Source: an uncultured Oscillospiraceae bacterium (GTDB lineage Bacteria; Bacillota; Clostridia; Oscillospirales; Oscillospiraceae). From it: a DNA stretch of 64,000 nt. The stretch covers positions 1 to 64,000 of the forward strand of contig CAKTVW010000007.1 of NCBI GenBank assembly GCA_934630495.1, read 5' to 3'. The notes under the pieces are model-generated. The model was not told the origin of the DNA. It saw nothing but the letters and a program-made list of their open reading frames with translations, and made no database searches. Positions 1-7,588 of the stretch are shown here, piece after piece; position 1 is the stretch's first letter; each line of letters starts with the position of its first letter. The translations under genes were made by a program, and so were the position numbers.

Positions 1-129
1 AAAATATATCATCATCATATTTGTTTTCTTTTCCATATTCTACATAATTCAACATCTTTCACCTCGCTGTAAACTTCAAAGTTTCTGTTCCTTACAAATT
101 CCGATTTACCGTCCTGATTTGAATACATT

Positions 130-173
130 ATACCACGACTTTGTGACTTTTTCTACTGTCAGGTTCGTGGTAT
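130..173. repeat. 9-bp inverted repeat at element edge
   Basis: ATACCACGA at 130-138 is matched exactly by its reverse complement TCGTGGTAT at 165-173, with 26 bases between. It lies in the gene-free AT-rich strip 1-222, beyond the 3' end of the minus-strand peptidase gene. It could be a protein-binding site or a weak hairpin; its role is unknown. Confidence 0.5.
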
Positions 174-179
174 GTATCT

Positions 180-211
180 GCGGTATGGGCTTGCACCCAT
201 ACCGCTTTTTT
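180..211. terminator. Rho-independent terminator hairpin
   Basis: A perfect 10-bp stem (180-189 with 196-205, GCGGTATGGG arm) with a 6-base loop is followed by six T on the plus strand. It lies 11 bases beyond the stop codon of the minus-strand peptidase gene, so it may stop that transcript too, although the T run favours plus-strand termination. Confidence 0.6.
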
Positions 212-222
212 AGTACTATATG

Positions 223-1782
223 TCAGTTTTCTTTCTCGATGGGTTCATCATAGGAGATATACGGAATCTTGAGCCAGTGCGTCCATCCTGACTGCGCAAG
301 GGGCGTCATGATAACACCCAACTCCGTGTTCGCAGCATGAATGGTTTGCTCGCCGCCGACATAGATGCCGATATGTCCGTCCATCCATACGGCGATGCCG
401 GGGATGTCGGGCATCGTATCAATCGTACCTTTCTCGGTCGCCATGTCGAGCATGGGGTCGGAGCCGGTATCCCGAACACCGTTGGAGCGATATTCGATTT
501 GTCCCGTGTCACAATTAAACCATGCATAGCCTTTGATGAGCCCGATGCAATCGGCGGTGCGGCCTCCGAGCCAATGCCGACGAATGAATTCCTCGTTATC
601 GCCGACCTGTTCCGGGAATTGCGATATCTTGGTTGTCAATATGGACTCGGTCAGCACCTCACCGTATGTCCCGTATACATAGCCCCATTTCTTTGCGTAA
701 GCCTGCTTTGCCCACTCTGCAAGGTCAACATTATTCTTTGTTTCGGGATCGACAAACTTTGAGACATTGATTGCCTTGGCACGGATGGAATTCATTATCT
801 TGCTGTAGTCCTCGGTTTTCAGCTCCGTGCCGAAGGCGGAGTTGACGGCGGCGATGAGCTGCTCGTCCGTCTGATCCTCCGTAAAGCAGCCTGCTAGCTT
901 GGAAACAAAATCTGTTTGTTCGGCATAGTCGGAAAGCGCCAGCACATACAGCACCTGCGCTTCCTTTGCCTTTTCTGCCGTAAATCCCTTTTCGGTCATA
1001 GCCGTTTCTATGGCATACATAGTATCCTCCACCGCCTGCAGCTTGGCTTTTTCCTCATCGGACATTTCCTCGACCACGATTTGCTGAAGCCTGTCGGTGT
1101 CGATATTGATATCGCCGTTAAAAAGAGCGATAACGGCAACCGCAGGCATTATGACGATGATAATAATGCCGAGTACAATACCAAGCACCGCTTTGCGTAA
1201 TTTCTTGTCGGTGAGTATGGCAACGGCTATCTTTACCTTACCGGCAGTCGTGATCTCCTTCTTACCGTCGATAGAAGCCGTGGTTTTAATCTCGGGGACA
1301 TAAACGGTCACAGTCTGATCTTCATCTTCGATGTCGGCATGAACTGTCAGCTCCTTGCCGTCGCTGTAGAGGCTCTCGAACACAACGATGTTCGTGTCCG
1401 TTTTAATGAGCTTCGCATCGAAGACGAACAGCACCTCTACGCTGCCGGAGGGCACTCCGGGAACGAAGGTCACCTCGGAAGTGATCTGCTCTCCGTTCTG
1501 GAGGAACGGCTCTCCGGTGGACTTATTCTTTCCGTCGTAGACCTCGGGGATTTCATAATCACCGGTGACCACATAGAAGCCATTCATATGCTTCCCGATC
1601 TCGTCCTCGGAATAGAGCTTGACCCGCACGTCATCACCATCCTCATCGGAAAGGGTGATCTGATGTGGGGACTGTCTGATACCTACGGACTGGAGCTTTT
1701 CGTACACATCGTAAATGCTCCGGTGGAAGTCCAGCACGAGTGTGCCGCCGTCCTTGCTTTCAATGATTGCGTTGATCTTCAT
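223..1782 (-). CDS. Membrane-anchored NlpC/P60-like peptidase of a mobile element
   Basis: A 519-residue protein with three parts. An N-terminal region of about 190 residues has no recognised domain. One hydrophobic segment lies near residues 195-225. The extracellular C-terminal part has NlpC/P60 hallmarks: Cys412 in ADCIGL, His470 in DGHIGIYVGG and a third polar site near His482. NlpC/P60 enzymes cut peptidoglycan stem peptides, and conjugative elements of Firmicutes commonly carry one to open the wall for the transfer channel. The ATG at 1782 is chosen because GGGAGGA lies about 8 bases upstream; the in-frame GTG at 1788 is too close. It directly follows the ardA-like gene, so the two are probably co-transcribed. 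Confidence 0.75.
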   Translation of the reverse strand: MKINAIIESKDGGTLVLDFHRSIYDVYEKLQSVGIRQSPHQITLSDEDGDDVRVKLYSEDEIGKHMNGFYVVTGDYEIPEVYDGKNKSTGEPFLQNGEQITSEVTFVPGVPSGSVEVLFVFDAKLIKTDTNIVVFESLYSDGKELTVHADIEDEDQTVTVYVPEIKTTASIDGKKEITTAGKVKIAVAILTDKKLRKAVLGIVLGIIIIVIMPAVAVIALFNGDINIDTDRLQQIVVEEMSDEEKAKLQAVEDTMYAIETAMTEKGFTAEKAKEAQVLYVLALSDYAEQTDFVSKLAGCFTEDQTDEQLIAAVNSAFGTELKTEDYSKIMNSIRAKAINVSKFVDPETKNNVDLAEWAKQAYAKKWGYVYGTYGEVLTESILTTKISQFPEQVGDNEEFIRRHWLGGRTADCIGLIKGYAWFNCDTGQIEYRSNGVRDTGSDPMLDMATEKGTIDTMPDIPGIAVWMDGHIGIYVGGEQTIHAANTELGVIMTPLAQSGWTHWLKIPYISYDEPIEKEN

Positions 1783-1784
1783 GC

Positions 1785-2939
1785 TCACATTCCTCCCATG
1801 TCCATGCCCTCGTCCTCGGACTCGAGTTCCTCGAGAAACTCATCCAAAGATCTGTCGCTGTCGAAATACACGAAGCCGCCATTCACAAGCTGACCGTCGT
1901 GTTCCTCGGCGAAATACTCTCCAAAGCCGGAGAAGTCGAAGTATTCCTCCATCTCGATGTTCATTCCGTACTCATCCACGTTATCCACAAGGAAGTGCCC
2001 GATGTCGGACTCATCCTTTGCATCGGGGAGAAATCCAAACTCTTCGAGATGTTCTGCGACGGCGGCAATGTTGGCGGCACTCTTTACATCGGCAAGCTCA
2101 ACAGCGGCAGTCAACTTGTTCCAATCCATATCGCCGGTATCCAGCGAGTGGAGCATCTTGTTTGCCGCATATAGTCCTTCACTGCGAATGATTCCTTCGA
2201 TACGTTCTTTCCAAGCGTCATAATCTCCGTTATTGAGGCAGAATTTGATTTCACAATCTTGGTCAGACGGAGCACCGAGTCTTGCAAGAGCCTTTTTGAT
2301 TGCAAGTTCTTCGCCGGGGAGCAGGAGCAGCTCGGTGCGGTCGTTGTAGCTGACCTCCGCACTGGCAAGGGTGCTTTGGTAGTAATACTCGGGGAAGGTC
2401 TGTCCATCGTACACCTCGGTCAACTTCTCAAGGGGATTGTAGATGAGCAGCCCTTTTGCAGTGATCTGCGCCAGACCTCGATTGATAAGCTCTTTGCCGA
2501 TTGCGGCGTATTTCGGATCATCTTCATCATAGGCGGGGACGGAGCCTTCCGTGTTTAACACATACGCTCTGCCGATCTTTCCGTAGCTGCTGACATCTTG
2601 GCACAGCGTGAAGTGGTTCAGATTAAAGGTCAGATTGATGAGATCCTTCACTTCCTTGCTGTCCAGCTTGGAGATGCCAATGAGGAATTGGTCATATTCG
2701 AGGGTGTCAAAGCTCTCCATTCTTCTGGCGAGATAGTTCAGCTCATCCAAATTGACGTACCAGTTTTTCAGAGTCGAGAATTCCTCCGGCCAGTAAACCT
2801 CCGACACATAGGCTGACTGCGCGGTGTCCCTGCCTTCGACAGCGTGGATTTCACCGAGCTTTGCGAACAGTTCGCTCTCGCTGATCGGGAAACGAACATC
2901 GATCTCGTGACCCGCGTTTCTGATTCTGATTTTGATCAT
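1785..2939 (-). CDS. ArdA-like antirestriction protein
   Basis: A 384-residue, very acidic protein (acidic tail ending ESEDEGMDMGGM) that resembles ArdA-family antirestriction proteins. These mimic B-form DNA and inhibit type I restriction enzymes when a conjugative element enters a new host. It is longer than the classical ArdA of about 165 residues, as is common in clostridial elements. The ATG at 2939 is chosen because AAAGGA lies 7-8 bases upstream; an in-frame ATG at 2948 would sit on the ribosome site. A diverged copy of its first 164 bases occurs at 4447-4610. The family call rests on the N-terminal organisation, acidity and context, not on a catalytic motif. Confidence 0.65.
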   Translation of the reverse strand: MIKIRIRNAGHEIDVRFPISESELFAKLGEIHAVEGRDTAQSAYVSEVYWPEEFSTLKNWYVNLDELNYLARRMESFDTLEYDQFLIGISKLDSKEVKDLINLTFNLNHFTLCQDVSSYGKIGRAYVLNTEGSVPAYDEDDPKYAAIGKELINRGLAQITAKGLLIYNPLEKLTEVYDGQTFPEYYYQSTLASAEVSYNDRTELLLLPGEELAIKKALARLGAPSDQDCEIKFCLNNGDYDAWKERIEGIIRSEGLYAANKMLHSLDTGDMDWNKLTAAVELADVKSAANIAAVAEHLEEFGFLPDAKDESDIGHFLVDNVDEYGMNIEMEEYFDFSGFGEYFAEEHDGQLVNGGFVYFDSDRSLDEFLEELESEDEGMDMGGM

Positions 2940-3030
2940 AGATACCATTCCTTTCTGCGCAAATAATGAAAGGACTGCCCTCAAGGATGTGTTCCAAGAG
3001 ATCAGCCCAATTCATTCTTTATTCTGTTAG

Positions 3031-3065
3031 AGAGGATTGCCCCAAAATGTAGGGCAAACCTCTTT
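3031..3065. other. Hairpin in the ardA leader
   Basis: AGAGGATTGCCC at 3031-3042 pairs with GGGCAAACCTCT at 3051-3062 with one mismatch, followed by TTTTC on plus. It lies in the 476-base gene-free stretch 2940-3415 upstream of the ardA-like gene. That stretch otherwise shows only the terminator at 3131-3171 and AT-rich sequence. Confidence 0.45.
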
Positions 3066-3130
3066 TCGTGGGCAGTAGAGTCGTCCTTTCCTTAGGAAGA
3101 CATACTCGAAAATATTTTTCTTAGAAAACG

Positions 3131-3171
3131 AAAAAAGCGGCTTTTGGAAGAAAAAATCCTCCAAAAGCCGC
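3131..3171 (-). terminator. Minus-strand intrinsic terminator
   Basis: A 12-bp perfect stem (3137-3148 with 3160-3171, GCGGCTTTTGGA arm) is followed on the minus strand by six T (complement of 3131-3136). It can end the transcript of the unknown gene at 3416-4135. It could also act as an attenuator in front of the ardA-like gene. Confidence 0.75.
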
Positions 3172-3415
3172 CTCGAAACGTTGGGGTCGGTAGTTCAAGT
3201 CCTCTCAACAAAGAAAAATTTCTTTTTGGTTGCACAACATGGCGCGTTGCACCAAAAAAGATAACCCAACATTTTTGATTGCCATAGGCAATTAGTCATC
3301 CGTAAATTTGAAGTCAAAAAGATACGTTTTGGCTTATTTTTATCACCGGGTTTACTGATAGAATAATATTATCAAGATATGATCTGTGATCTGTTCGCTG
3401 AGAGAAGTACTAATC

Positions 3416-4135
3416 TCACTTCGTGTTTATACACAATTTGATTATTCCATCTGCAAACTGCTTCGGGACTAGATGCCGACCATTATTAAACATGCCTCCT
3501 TTTTGTTTTAATCCATATAACTGTATGATTCGTTTAGCGCGTCTTTCAACTCTACGGATATTCTTTTTCTTTGTTTTTGGCGACTTATTCCGAGAGCGGA
3601 TAGGAGGAAGATAATATTTCAAATCAGGCGTGCGCTTGAAAGAATACTTCTGAACATCTGTATTAAAAACTTGAAGCGTCTCCAAGTGCGCATTCTTTTG
3701 ACATAAGTTTATGCCGTTAGGGATGATATTGAGATAGTCTTGATTGGGAATTTGCATTTTTGCGTATCCAACTCCCAAGCATTTCTTTACTGATATACCA
3801 TACATTTTCCAAAACAATGCGCGGTTAAGTCGAATCAGTAAGTCTTCGTTTTTATCGGGGGCGATAGTTCTCTTCAATATGTCGTAAAGACGCACAAGAA
3901 AGTAACAACAGTTGTCCCCGCTCTCAGAAAGAGCAGAAATAACTTCACCTGCATTTCGCACTTCGGAAGGAAAGGAGCACTTTGAAAGATACGCAACTAT
4001 CGCGTCCTCTACACTACCTGTCGAGGGGTAAATAGCATCTAGCAATTCGTCAATATATTTATCATCTGTTATAAAATCCAATACGGCTTCAACATCCGAA
4101 ACAAAATTAAAATTACTGGTTGTTTTATCTGCCAT
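3416..4135 (-). CDS. Unrecognised 239-residue cargo protein
   Basis: I do not recognise this protein. It has no signal peptide or membrane segment. The N-terminal half is acidic and helical (VLDFITDDKYIDELLDAIYP). The C-terminal 65 residues are very basic (KSPKTKKKNIRRVERRAKR), which suggests nucleic-acid contact. AAAGGAG lies 9 bases before the ATG, so it is a real gene. It is AT-richer than the chromosome and lies between a complete ardA-like gene and a truncated second copy of that gene's 5' end, with its own terminator downstream. It therefore looks like an independently acquired cargo gene. A defence or anti-defence role is possible from its position only. Confidence 0.6.
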   Translation of the reverse strand: MADKTTSNFNFVSDVEAVLDFITDDKYIDELLDAIYPSTGSVEDAIVAYLSKCSFPSEVRNAGEVISALSESGDNCCYFLVRLYDILKRTIAPDKNEDLLIRLNRALFWKMYGISVKKCLGVGYAKMQIPNQDYLNIIPNGINLCQKNAHLETLQVFNTDVQKYSFKRTPDLKYYLPPIRSRNKSPKTKKKNIRRVERRAKRIIQLYGLKQKGGMFNNGRHLVPKQFADGIIKLCINTK

Positions 4136-4446
4136 ACGACGAGCTCCTTTTACTGTAATAATATGCGACTCAGCAGTCTTTCCAAGTCAATTATTATTAT
4201 ACCATTTTTCGACATAATGGCAATACCATTTTGCTATGTGATAGTTGAAAAAAAGGAATTTTAAGTAAGATAGTTAGCGAAATTTCCAAAAAAACAAATC
4301 TGTATCTGATTATCAAGCCAGATGCAGATTATAAATCAAGTATATTCTGTTGCCCACGTTTTCGCAATATAAGAGATTATGGTATTACGTTGCCATGTCA
4401 AAGTCCGAAACTGAGAATCTCAAGCAACTAACCACTGATCTACTTG

Positions 4447-4610
4447 GAGAATTCCTCCGGCCAGTAGACCTCCGTTACATAGGCTGACTGTGCGGCGTCC
4501 CTGCCTTCGACAGCGTGGATTTCGCCGAGCTTTGCGAATAGCTCACTCTCGCTGATCGGGAAGCAAATATCGATCTCGTGATCTGCGTTTCTGATTCTTA
4601 TTTTGATCAT
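4447..4610 (-). pseudogene. Truncated second copy of the ardA-like 5' end
   Basis: These 164 bases match 2776-2939, the first 54 codons or so of the intact ardA-like gene, at about 90 percent by eye. The frame opens MIKIRIRNADHEI and runs to VYWPEEFSK, then meets a stop just past the homology break. Its ATG overlaps the TGA of the upstream DUF6075-like gene (ATGA), the translational coupling expected of an intact operon. The order DUF6075-like then ardA was therefore probably ancestral. The 311 bases 4136-4446 before it hold no convincing gene, only an imperfect inverted repeat near 4298-4330 and the promoter region of the 239-residue gene. Confidence 0.8.
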
Positions 4611-5302
4611 TTCTGAGCGTTCCTTTCCTTATATTGAATGGCGTCCAAACCGAATCTGCAGATCGCCATAGCGTTGCAGATCAGAGCGAACATCTTGGGC
4701 GCTACGAGTTCGGTGTCTGCAAGGTCGCTGATCGTGATGTGCTTTGTCCCGAGATAGAGATCCTTGGCGCAGCAGAGGAGGGTATATCCGTTCTCGGTGC
4801 TGCCCTTCGGCTTGAAGCTCTCGAACTTGATCTCGTTGCGCTCCACGAACTTTCTGATCTGCATCCAGAGCTTGTGCTCGGCAGTCAGCAGGTAGATCGC
4901 CGCCAGCAAAGCGAAGTTTTTCTTGTTGAGTTTCCGGACGGCCTCGTCAAAAGCCAAGCGGTGTTTTTCATCTCTGAAGTTCATAGGTAGTTCCTCACTT
5001 TCTCTGATGAATTGATTGAGCCGTCTGCGAAAGGCGGCGTTGCGGATGTCCTTCATGGTTTCGGACATGACCTCGGATCTACTTGCTGATCCGGCAAGGA
5101 TTCGTTCCTCGATGCAGGGACAGCTATCGGCTGTGCATTTTCTTTTTCCGCGGTAATATGGGCAGTACCTGCAGTCGCACATTTCTGCCGTGTACTCAAA
5201 ACGGTGAAGCACCATTATGCCGCCTCCTTGGGGAAGGAATCTTGGGACGGCTGTCATCATCCGTTCTAATGCTCTTTGCTGGGGTGAATCTGAAAAGATC
5301 AT
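4607..5302 (-). CDS. DUF6075-like conjugative-element protein with Cys-rich N-terminus
   Basis: A 231-residue protein. Near residue 40 is a cysteine cluster (CDCRYCPYY, then CTADSCPC) that could bind metal. From about residue 105 the sequence NFRDEKHRLAFDEAVRKL and a later tail resemble DUF6075 proteins found in Firmicutes integrative elements; their function is unknown. The ATG at 5302 is chosen because AAAAGGAG lies 8 bases upstream. The stop overlaps the start of the truncated ardA copy. Two terminator-like hairpins lie in its leader, so transcription may be attenuated. The domain name is a recollection from pattern and context. Confidence 0.55.
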   Translation of the reverse strand: MIFSDSPQQRALERMMTAVPRFLPQGGGIMVLHRFEYTAEMCDCRYCPYYRGKRKCTADSCPCIEERILAGSASRSEVMSETMKDIRNAAFRRRLNQFIRESEELPMNFRDEKHRLAFDEAVRKLNKKNFALLAAIYLLTAEHKLWMQIRKFVERNEIKFESFKPKGSTENGYTLLCCAKDLYLGTKHITISDLADTELVAPKMFALICNAMAICRFGLDAIQYKERNAQK

Positions 5303-5326
5303 TGTCTTACTCCTTTTCTGTGAAAT

Positions 5327-5365
5327 AAAAAAGAGCCAACCGTTTCTTTTCAAAACGATTGGCTC
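5327..5365 (-). terminator. Leader terminator-like hairpin, proximal
   Basis: A 13-bp stem with one mismatch (5333-5345 with 5353-5365, GAGCCAACCGTTT arm) is followed on minus by a T-rich run. It lies only about 25 bases upstream of the DUF6075-like start, inside its probable mRNA leader, where it would stop transcription unless relieved. Confidence 0.65.
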
Positions 5366-5375
5366 CGAGGGCAAC

Positions 5376-5410
5376 AAAAATCGGCAGATAGTGCTTGTGA
5401 CTATCTGCCG
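5376..5410 (-). terminator. Leader terminator-like hairpin, distal
   Basis: A perfect 11-bp stem (5382-5392 with 5400-5410, CGGCAGATAGT arm) is followed on minus by ATTTTTG. It stands in tandem with the hairpin at 5327-5365 upstream of the DUF6075-like gene. Confidence 0.65.
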
Positions 5411-5517
5411 TTCTTGTCCTGTATTCTGTTGTTACTTGGGTTCGTATCTATCTTCAAAGGGAAAAAGCCGATTTTACATCTACGATTTTGACGCTCTGAA
5501 AAACGGCATTTAGGCAG

Positions 5518-5542
5518 CAAAAAAGCCCGATAAAATCGGGCT
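5518..5542 (-). terminator. Terminator of tRNA-Gln
   Basis: AGCCCGAT at 5524-5531 pairs with ATCGGGCT at 5535-5542 and is followed on minus by six T. A further small stem (GGGTAC/GTACCC, 5550-5570) lies between it and the tRNA. The chromosome/element boundary therefore probably lies between about 5366 and 5517. Confidence 0.75.
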
Positions 5543-5576
5543 TTTTGCGGGGTACATCTTTTTCGTACCCTCTTGA

Positions 5577-5650
5577 TGGCAGGGGATGAGGGATTCGAAC
5601 CCCCGCAAACGGAGTCAGAGTCCGGTGTGCTACCGTTACACAAATCCCCT
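5577..5650 (-). tRNA. tRNA-Gln (anticodon CTG)
   Basis: The acceptor arms AGGGGAT and ATCCCCT pair. The anticodon loop reads CTCTGAC with anticodon CTG, the T arm contains GGTTCGAATCC and CCA is encoded. Its 3' end faces the mobile-element genes, which is the usual orientation for tRNA-targeted integration. Confidence 0.93.
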
Positions 5651-5850
5651 AAACCGTTTTGTGCCGAAGCGCATAACTTATTATATGCAGATTTTTGGAA
5701 AAGTCAAGCAGTTTTTTGCTTTTTTCCGTGATTTCATAAAAAATCATGGACGCGCCGGGTGTCCGGCGGGTCCGACGGCGAAAATACGGCTGATCTCGCC
5801 GTTTTCCGACCGTTCCCGTCCCGTAGATGGCCCGCCGCTCTGCCCGTTTC

Positions 5851-6699
5851 CTAACCGCCGCGCTCCGGCAGCTCACCGACAAAGGTCCGCAGTGCCGGTC
5901 CCGTCAGGTACAGGCCCTCCGGTGTGACGTCGACCGTCATGATGCCGCCGTCGTTGACGACACGCGTCGCCCGGCCGCTGACCAAGCCCGCGCGGGAGAG
6001 CGCGCAGACCGCCGCGCCGTTGCCCGTGCCGCAGGCCAGCGTAAAATCCTCCACGCCGCGCTCATAGGTCAGCAGACGGACGGTATTTTCGGCCGTCACG
6101 GCGCACAGGTTTACGTTCATTCCCTTTGGAAAGGCCGGATGCCGCCGCAGTTCTCGGGCAAAGTCGCGCAAAATTGCTCGATCTTCGCTCATATCGACAA
6201 GAACCACCCCGTGCGGAATGCCGTTTTCACCCAGCTCCATGTATTCCAGCGGTCGGAATACGGAGGCTGCCGCTTTCTCTCCCGCCGTGCTCCCCGCCGA
6301 AGGTGTCAGTCCGCGCGGAAGCGGACGGAAGGCTGACGGGTCGTTCAGGCGGATGCGGTAATTCTCCTCGGAGACACGCCGCCCCGTCACAAGCCCCGCT
6401 GCAGTCTCGATGCGCTGCTCCGCGCCGGAGAGGCCGCGATCAAAGCAATGGCGGCAGACACAGCGCGCGCCGTTGCCGCACATCTCGGCGGACGAGCCGT
6501 CGTTATTGAAAAAAGCCAGCTTGCAGTCTCCGCCGTCGGTCGGCGGCTCCAAGATCATCAGGCCGTCGGCTCCGACGGAAAAATGCCGGTCGCACAGGCG
6601 GCGGGCCAGCTCCGAATAGTGCGCAGACGCAAGCGCGCCGTCAAAATTCTCCACCAGCACGAAGTCGTTTCCCGCGCCGCAATACTTATAAAACCGCAT
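5851..6699 (-). CDS. dapF: Diaminopimelate epimerase
   Basis: Converts LL- to meso-diaminopimelate, the direct precursor of lysine and of the peptidoglycan cross-linking residue; cytosolic and cofactor-free. The 282 residues show both halves of the two-cysteine active site: Cys74 in NDGSSAEMCGNGARC and Cys223 in LACGTGNGAAVC, plus the N-terminal GAGNDFVLVE. Length is normal. GGAGGGA precedes the ATG closely. The start overlaps the end of thrB by 14 bases, so it is the last gene of a thrC-thrB-dapF transcript, which ties lysine/wall precursor supply to threonine synthesis. Confidence 0.95.
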   Translation of the reverse strand: MRFYKYCGAGNDFVLVENFDGALASAHYSELARRLCDRHFSVGADGLMILEPPTDGGDCKLAFFNNDGSSAEMCGNGARCVCRHCFDRGLSGAEQRIETAAGLVTGRRVSEENYRIRLNDPSAFRPLPRGLTPSAGSTAGEKAAASVFRPLEYMELGENGIPHGVVLVDMSEDRAILRDFARELRRHPAFPKGMNVNLCAVTAENTVRLLTYERGVEDFTLACGTGNGAAVCALSRAGLVSGRATRVVNDGGIMTVDVTPEGLYLTGPALRTFVGELPERGG

Positions 6700-7588
6700 C
6701 GTTCCCTCCGATCAGCTTCGCGCCCTCGGTATCGACCGTCAGCGCGAGGACCTCCCAGTCCGGACAGGCCTCGGGCAGCGCCGCGCGCAGACGATCGCCC
6801 ACAGCATCGTTATCCGCGATGCAGAGGCAGGTCGGTCCCGCACCGGAAATGCAGAAGGCCGTCGCTCCGCACGACCGCGCCGTCTGCTCGGCAAGATCGT
6901 AGCCCTCGATCAGGCCCTTTCGGTAGGGCTGATGAAGGCGGTCGTCCAGAGCAAGCGCAATCATTTCGGTATCGGCCGTTTCCAGCGCGCGGAGCAGCAG
7001 CGCCGCATGCGAAACGTTGAACACCGCGTCGGCAAACGGGACCCGCTGCGGCAAGACGGAACGGGCAAGCTCGGTGCTCAGATGGAAGGGCGGCACCAGT
7101 GCGAAGAAGCGCAGACGCTCCGAAAGCGGGAAACGCGCGGTCACGGGCCGTCCCTCGCGCATCAGGCTTGCCGTCATGCCGCCGTAGAGCGCGGGCGCAA
7201 GGTTATCCGGGTGCCCCTCGACGACCGTGCACAGGCGCAGCATTTCCTCGCGGGAAAACGGATTTCCGTGCAGCGCATTCGCCGCCATCACGCCGCCGAT
7301 GATCATGGCGGAGCTGGAGCCGAGGCCCCGGCAGACGGGGATCTGCGCGTCGATATGCAGCGCAAGCGGCTCCATGGGCAGGCCGAGCGCGTCCATTGCA
7401 TAGCGATAGGCGACAACGGAGAGATTGTCGCGATTGCGGAACTCCTCGGGACAGCCGTCGATCTCCAAACCGCCGGAGATGATTTCAAATGTATAAGTAT
7501 TGTAAAGCGAAAACGCACAACCGAACGAATCAAAGCCCGGGCCGAGGTTCGCCGAAGTCGCCGGTACGCGCAGAGTTACTTTTTCCAT
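6686..7588 (-). CDS. thrB: Homoserine kinase
   Basis: Phosphorylates homoserine to O-phosphohomoserine with ATP, the fourth step from aspartate to threonine. The 300-residue GHMP-family protein has the N-terminal substrate motif PATSANLGPGFDSFG, the phosphate loop CRGLGSSSAMIIGG and the C-terminal GAGPTCLCI segment. AAAGGA lies 8 bases before the ATG. It overlaps thrC by 13 bases upstream and dapF by 14 bases downstream, so all three are probably translated from one mRNA. Confidence 0.95.
   Translation of the reverse strand: MEKVTLRVPATSANLGPGFDSFGCAFSLYNTYTFEIISGGLEIDGCPEEFRNRDNLSVVAYRYAMDALGLPMEPLALHIDAQIPVCRGLGSSSAMIIGGVMAANALHGNPFSREEMLRLCTVVEGHPDNLAPALYGGMTASLMREGRPVTARFPLSERLRFFALVPPFHLSTELARSVLPQRVPFADAVFNVSHAALLLRALETADTEMIALALDDRLHQPYRKGLIEGYDLAEQTARSCGATAFCISGAGPTCLCIADNDAVGDRLRAALPEACPDWEVLALTVDTEGAKLIGGNDAVL

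Noticed and set aside
3176..3220. T-arm-like sequence (AGTTCAAGTCC) that could be a tRNA remnant or attachment core
   Set aside because: No paired acceptor stem or anticodon arm was found and no second copy is visible in the window.
4375..4500. Short plus-strand frame starting MSKSETENLKQL
   Set aside because: It has no ribosome site and runs into the antisense of the truncated ardA copy.
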